A stretch of 7,243 bases of DNA from NCBI GenBank assembly GCA_011371465.1, contig DRQL01000217.1, positions 1-7,243 of the forward strand. Direction: 5' to 3'. This DNA comes from Gammaproteobacteria bacterium. Lineage in GTDB: Bacteria; Pseudomonadota; Gammaproteobacteria; DSM-19610. A program made the translations under genes and the position numbers. The notes beneath the pieces were generated by a model, which saw nothing but the letters and a program-made list of their open reading frames with translations, was not told the origin of the DNA and searched no databases. Below are positions 3,898-7,243 of the stretch, piece by piece. The first letter of the stretch is position 1. Every line of letters begins with the position of its first letter.

Positions 3898-6800
3898 TCA
3901 GCGCGGCAGCTTCCTGTAGACCGGGTCGTCCCAGCTGCCGGTCACCTGATACTGTATCCGGGTCATGCGATTGAACTTGTCGCCCACCAGTTTATCGGCC
4001 AGGAATACGGCGGCACCGACCGCCGGTCCACCGGCGATAGCGCCCGCAATCGGCAACGTGGAACTGACCTGCGGGGTAACCGTGACCAGCTGGTCATAGT
4101 CCCTGGCTACCAGGCCTGTACGTCCGGCAACGTCGATAGTTGCCGACGAACCCTTGATGGAAAAGTCGTTGGTGAAAGCATCGCCATCCATGACGACAAA
4201 GTGCCCTTCCATCTTGTCAAAGGTAAAGCCTTCCTTGAACACATCGCTGAAATCCAGCGTCAGGCGACGCTGCAGGGTGTTCAGGCTGAACAGGCTGAGC
4301 AACTTGCCGGCGCCGCCTTCGTCCACACTGACCAGGCGCCCGTCCCTGGCACGCAGATCGAACTCGGCTTCCAGCGTCTGCAAACTGAAATCCGCCGGGG
4401 AACCGGGCCAGTTCAACTGCACGTTGCCATCCAGTTTGCCGCCCTTCACGGTGCTGCCGGTCTTCAGCAACGCTGCCAGTTCTCCCAGCTCGCCACCCTC
4501 TACCCGGGCACTGAAACGGCACAGCTGCCGGCCGTCACGTTCCAGCCAGGCACCGCTCCCCCTGAGCACCAGGGCGCTGGAATCCATGTTGAGGGTTTCA
4601 AACTCGACACCCTGTTGTGAGCGTTTTGCCACGACCCTGATACTGCCGAGATCACGCTCCGCCCAGTTCAGGTCCGCAACCGTGATATCCAGTTCCGGCA
4701 GGGCGCGCGGATGCATGGGCTGCTCCGGTGCCCTGTCGCCGTTCTGTTCCCGCTTGTTGACCACCAGGTAGTGCAGCTTGGCCATGACACGCGCCGGCAC
4801 CGCCCGATCGGCAAATACCCAGCGCACCCAGCCACTGGCACCTTCGCCGGCCACCTTGAAATACCAGGGATCGGGCATACTGCTGTTCACCTGGATATTC
4901 TTTACACCGACACCCGCCAGCCGGAAATCTTCCACCGACAGGTCCACTGTCAGCGGTGGAGACTTCGCACCGGCGGCCGGTTTTGGTGCAGCAAACACGT
5001 TCACCCATGGAAGCAGGTTCAGCTCGGGCACATGCCCGGAAAGGTGTATGACATCCTGCTCGGGCAGCTCCGCCTTTCCCCCGTTTAAGCGTATGTGCAG
5101 TTTGCGTACACCCTGCCTGTTCTGTGCGAGCAGCAGCGATGCATCGGCAAGTCCCGCATACGCTATTGAAAAGGGACGTTGGCTTTCCTGACCCGGTGTC
5201 CAGCGAATGCGCAGGTCACGGTTGCTGTCGGCGGCTTTTGCAAACGGCGCCGGAAGATCGATGGACACACCTTTCAGGTCCGAGCGCAACTCGAGTTCAA
5301 CCTGCGGAATACCGGGGCTGGGCTGATTCTGTATATTGAGCAGGGCACGCCAGCGGGCTGCACCACTGAAATGCGGGCCAAACAGCGCATTCTTTTTCTG
5401 CATCTGCCGGACCAGTTTCAGTTTACCGTCGATATCGACCACGGTTTGCGAGTGACCGGCTTTCCCCCTGCGGTACACCGCCACCCGGACCGGCTGGTCG
5501 AGCAGGTGCGCGCTGGCCTTGTCCACGCTGATGCCGTCGCCGGTGAAATGGAGCACGCCGTGTATATCGGTGAGGCCGATACCGGAGGTGCCGGGCACCA
5601 GGTCATTGCCGTCCAGCGCCACGTCTCCGTTGACCCTGATCTTGCCCAGCCCCGGCTTCAGCGGGATATCCAGTTCCAGCTGCAGCTGGGCGTCACCGCT
5701 GGACTCCAGACCGTCGATCAGGCGACCGAAACGGGCACCCAGCGGGCTGCTGCGCGTGTATTCGAGCATGCCGGCGAGCGTACCACCGGCGGTGCCGCGT
5801 ATTTCCAGCAAGGGGTGTTTCAGATCCCGGATACTGGCAACCACCCGCTTCACCGGCGACTCCAGTATGCGCCCGGTGGTACCGGTGATGTGCATGCTGC
5901 GGCCGGTAAATACAGCTGTGCCACCCAGTTCGTCCAGCTGTCCCCAGGTCGGATGATAGTCCAGCACGGTATCTTCAAAATCGAAGCGGGCTTCAAATCG
6001 ACCGCTGTGGTGGTCAAACGGCATCCGGTCCAGCCTGCCCTGCAACAGCATGCGGGCATGGGTCGCCGTACCGGATACCAGCGCCCGCTGCAGCCAGGCA
6101 ACCGCCTTCGCGGGCATGACCCTTTCCGGCAGGAAGCGCCTGACTTCGGCAATGGGCAGGTCGTCCAGCGCAAGCTGCATATCGAGCCAGGGCGATGACT
6201 GCGCGTAGGGCCAGTCCAGCTGCCAGCGCGTCGACAGGCCCAGCGACGAAGACTGCATGGTCAGCCGTTTGCTCTCGATGCGGAACAGGTCCGCGTAGCG
6301 TTGCCAGTGCACCACACCGTCCAGATGCTCAAGGTCGAGCGCCGCCGGGAACAGCCTGGGAATGGACAGCGCGGCACGACTGGATTGCAGGTACAGGTTG
6401 CCCGACTGGAGGTTGCCCTCGATGCTTCCTGACAGGCCGCGCACCCCCGGCAATCCGCCGTTGGCGGCAAACTGCAGATCCTCTATTTTGGCCCGTGCGG
6501 CAAACGCCGGCTCCTCGCCCCTGGCCAGGCTGAACCTGAAACCGGCTTCGCGCAAACGACCCTGTGGTTGCAGGCGGTCGATCATGGCCAGTGCATCGTC
6601 ATCGACCCACGGCATCAGCGGCAACAATGCATTCAGTTCATCCAGCACAACCAGTGTCATGCCACCCTCGATGCGCAGGGTGGAGCCGGTCTCGATGCTC
6701 AGTTGTACATCGGTTGCGGGCCAGGTGATCTGCTGCCCGCGTTGCAGCTCCAGTCCGTTGAGGGCCGCCTTCCAGCCCTGGTCGACTGCCTGCCACTGAA

Positions 6801-7243
6801 AGCGACTGGACAGCCGTTCGGCGCTGATCTCCTGCGCATCCGCCGTGGCATTCCTGAAACGGGCCGCATGCAATGCAAACGAGCCACTGCCCCAGTGCAC
6901 CTGCTGTTTACGGATACCCGCCCACAATTCGAGATCCAGGGCACCGCTGGCGACGATCGCCGGGTCGGGAAAGAGGTGCTGAACCGCAGCCAGCGCCAGG
7001 CCTTCCGTTTTCAGGTAGACCCGACCGTTCCAGTTGCGCAGGTCCGTCCCCCTGCCGTACAGGTCCGCGGCCGCCTTCAGCGAACGGCCCAGTGACGCCG
7101 GCAACGCGGTCTGCAGCGCCAGCTGGTGCCGGCCGTTTTCGTTCACCAGTTGCAGGGAAAGGTCGGTAAGCTGAACCGGTTCCGCAAACAACCCGGGGTC
7201 CGACCAGTCGAGTTGCACATCCTCGATGGCAATGCTTTCCTGC
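3898..7243 (-). CDS. yhdP: YhdP, AsmA-like envelope lipid-transport protein (5' end beyond window)
   Basis: The frame is open from the right edge to TGA at 3898-3900, giving 1114 residues. E. coli YhdP has about 1266, so roughly 150 N-terminal residues, including the expected membrane anchor, lie outside. The GTG at 7218 is internal, since the frame continues upstream as QESIAIEDVQLDW. The family (TIGR02099, AsmA-like) forms long beta-rich inner-membrane-anchored structures across the periplasm. In E. coli it works redundantly with TamB and YdbH in phospholipid transport to the outer membrane. Most of the sequence shows alternating beta-strand patterns. The conserved C-terminal region is clear: GKLLSLFSLNTLQRRLTLDF, FKEGFTFDKMEGHF, then a hydrophobic Gly/Ala-rich segment PIAGAIAGGPAVGAAVFLAD, and the end GSWDDPVYRKLPR. 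No frameshift or internal stop is seen. It heads the operon with the exported protein and Nit. Confidence 0.95.
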   Translation of the reverse strand, partial: QESIAIEDVQLDWSDPGLFAEPVQLTDLSLQLVNENGRHQLALQTALPASLGRSLKAAADLYGRGTDLRNWNGRVYLKTEGLALAAVQHLFPDPAIVASGALDLELWAGIRKQQVHWGSGSFALHAARFRNATADAQEISAERLSSRFQWQAVDQGWKAALNGLELQRGQQITWPATDVQLSIETGSTLRIEGGMTLVVLDELNALLPLMPWVDDDALAMIDRLQPQGRLREAGFRFSLARGEEPAFAARAKIEDLQFAANGGLPGVRGLSGSIEGNLQSGNLYLQSSRAALSIPRLFPAALDLEHLDGVVHWQRYADLFRIESKRLTMQSSSLGLSTRWQLDWPYAQSSPWLDMQLALDDLPIAEVRRFLPERVMPAKAVAWLQRALVSGTATHARMLLQGRLDRMPFDHHSGRFEARFDFEDTVLDYHPTWGQLDELGGTAVFTGRSMHITGTTGRILESPVKRVVASIRDLKHPLLEIRGTAGGTLAGMLEYTRSSPLGARFGRLIDGLESSGDAQLQLELDIPLKPGLGKIRVNGDVALDGNDLVPGTSGIGLTDIHGVLHFTGDGISVDKASAHLLDQPVRVAVYRRGKAGHSQTVVDIDGKLKLVRQMQKKNALFGPHFSGAARWRALLNIQNQPSPGIPQVELELRSDLKGVSIDLPAPFAKAADSNRDLRIRWTPGQESQRPFSIAYAGLADASLLLAQNRQGVRKLHIRLNGGKAELPEQDVIHLSGHVPELNLLPWVNVFAAPKPAAGAKSPPLTVDLSVEDFRLAGVGVKNIQVNSSMPDPWYFKVAGEGASGWVRWVFADRAVPARVMAKLHYLVVNKREQNGDRAPEQPMHPRALPELDITVADLNWAERDLGSIRVVAKRSQQGVEFETLNMDSSALVLRGSGAWLERDGRQLCRFSARVEGGELGELAALLKTGSTVKGGKLDGNVQLNWPGSPADFSLQTLEAEFDLRARDGRLVSVDEGGAGKLLSLFSLNTLQRRLTLDFSDVFKEGFTFDKMEGHFVVMDGDAFTNDFSIKGSSATIDVAGRTGLVARDYDQLVTVTPQVSSTLPIAGAIAGGPAVGAAVFLADKLVGDKFNRMTRIQYQVTGSWDDPVYRKLPR

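Noticed and set aside
4931..4960. Hairpin inside yhdP (TCCACCG/CGGTGGA plus ACAG/CTGT with a 3-nt bulge)
   Set aside because: It lies in well-conserved coding sequence and follows from the codons for LTVDLSVED; nothing suggests independent function.
5179..6198. 339-codon plus-strand frame antisense to yhdP
   Set aside because: No recognisable domain; composition follows from the conserved yhdP codons on the other strand.

Overview
The window is about 7.2 kb of GC-rich chromosome from a gammaproteobacterium. The evidence is a conserved housekeeping set of that class: yjgA/darP (50S ribosome biogenesis), a Nit-type amidase, and yhdP (AsmA-like envelope protein). In genomes such as Pseudomonas aeruginosa, as I recall, these cluster as pmbA-yjgA-tldD-nit-yhdP-rng. 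Species cannot be named from the sequence.

Layout, left to right. (a) 1-260, minus: the first 86 codons of an unrecognised cytoplasmic-looking protein that runs off the left edge. (b) 261-349: a divergent promoter region with a perfect 22-bp dyad. (c) 350-847, plus: yjgA/darP from a TTG start. (d) 852-1073, minus, tail to tail with yjgA: a 73-residue protein with a signal peptide, a C-terminal membrane helix and a basic tail. (e) 1074-1385: a 312-bp divergent regulatory region. It holds a textbook sigma-54 -24/-12 element aimed at the small gene, a 7+7 bp inverted repeat at enhancer distance, a weaker sigma-54-like element aimed the other way, and three GGTCA boxes exactly 8 nt apart against the next start codon. 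(f) 1386-2576, plus: a 396-residue protein with PilZ, membrane helix, coiled coil and SPOR in that order. (g) 2577-2681: a short convergent gap with a weak hairpin. (h) 2682-7243, minus: an operon transcribed right to left, yhdP (5' end beyond the window), then a small exported protein, then the Nit amidase. The last two overlap by 4 nt.

How the parts may work together. The minus-strand operon and yjgA are ordinary conserved genes. The accessory part is 852-2576, which lies where tldD sits in the order I recall from related genomes. The PilZ-SPOR protein looks like a trans-envelope link. Its cytoplasmic PilZ domain keeps both c-di-GMP-binding motifs, and its periplasmic SPOR domain belongs to a family that binds denuded glycan strands, usually at division sites. 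Beside it, a tiny membrane-anchored secreted protein appears to be under sigma-54 and enhancer control. A functional link between these two divergent genes is inference; the domain motifs and promoter elements are directly visible.
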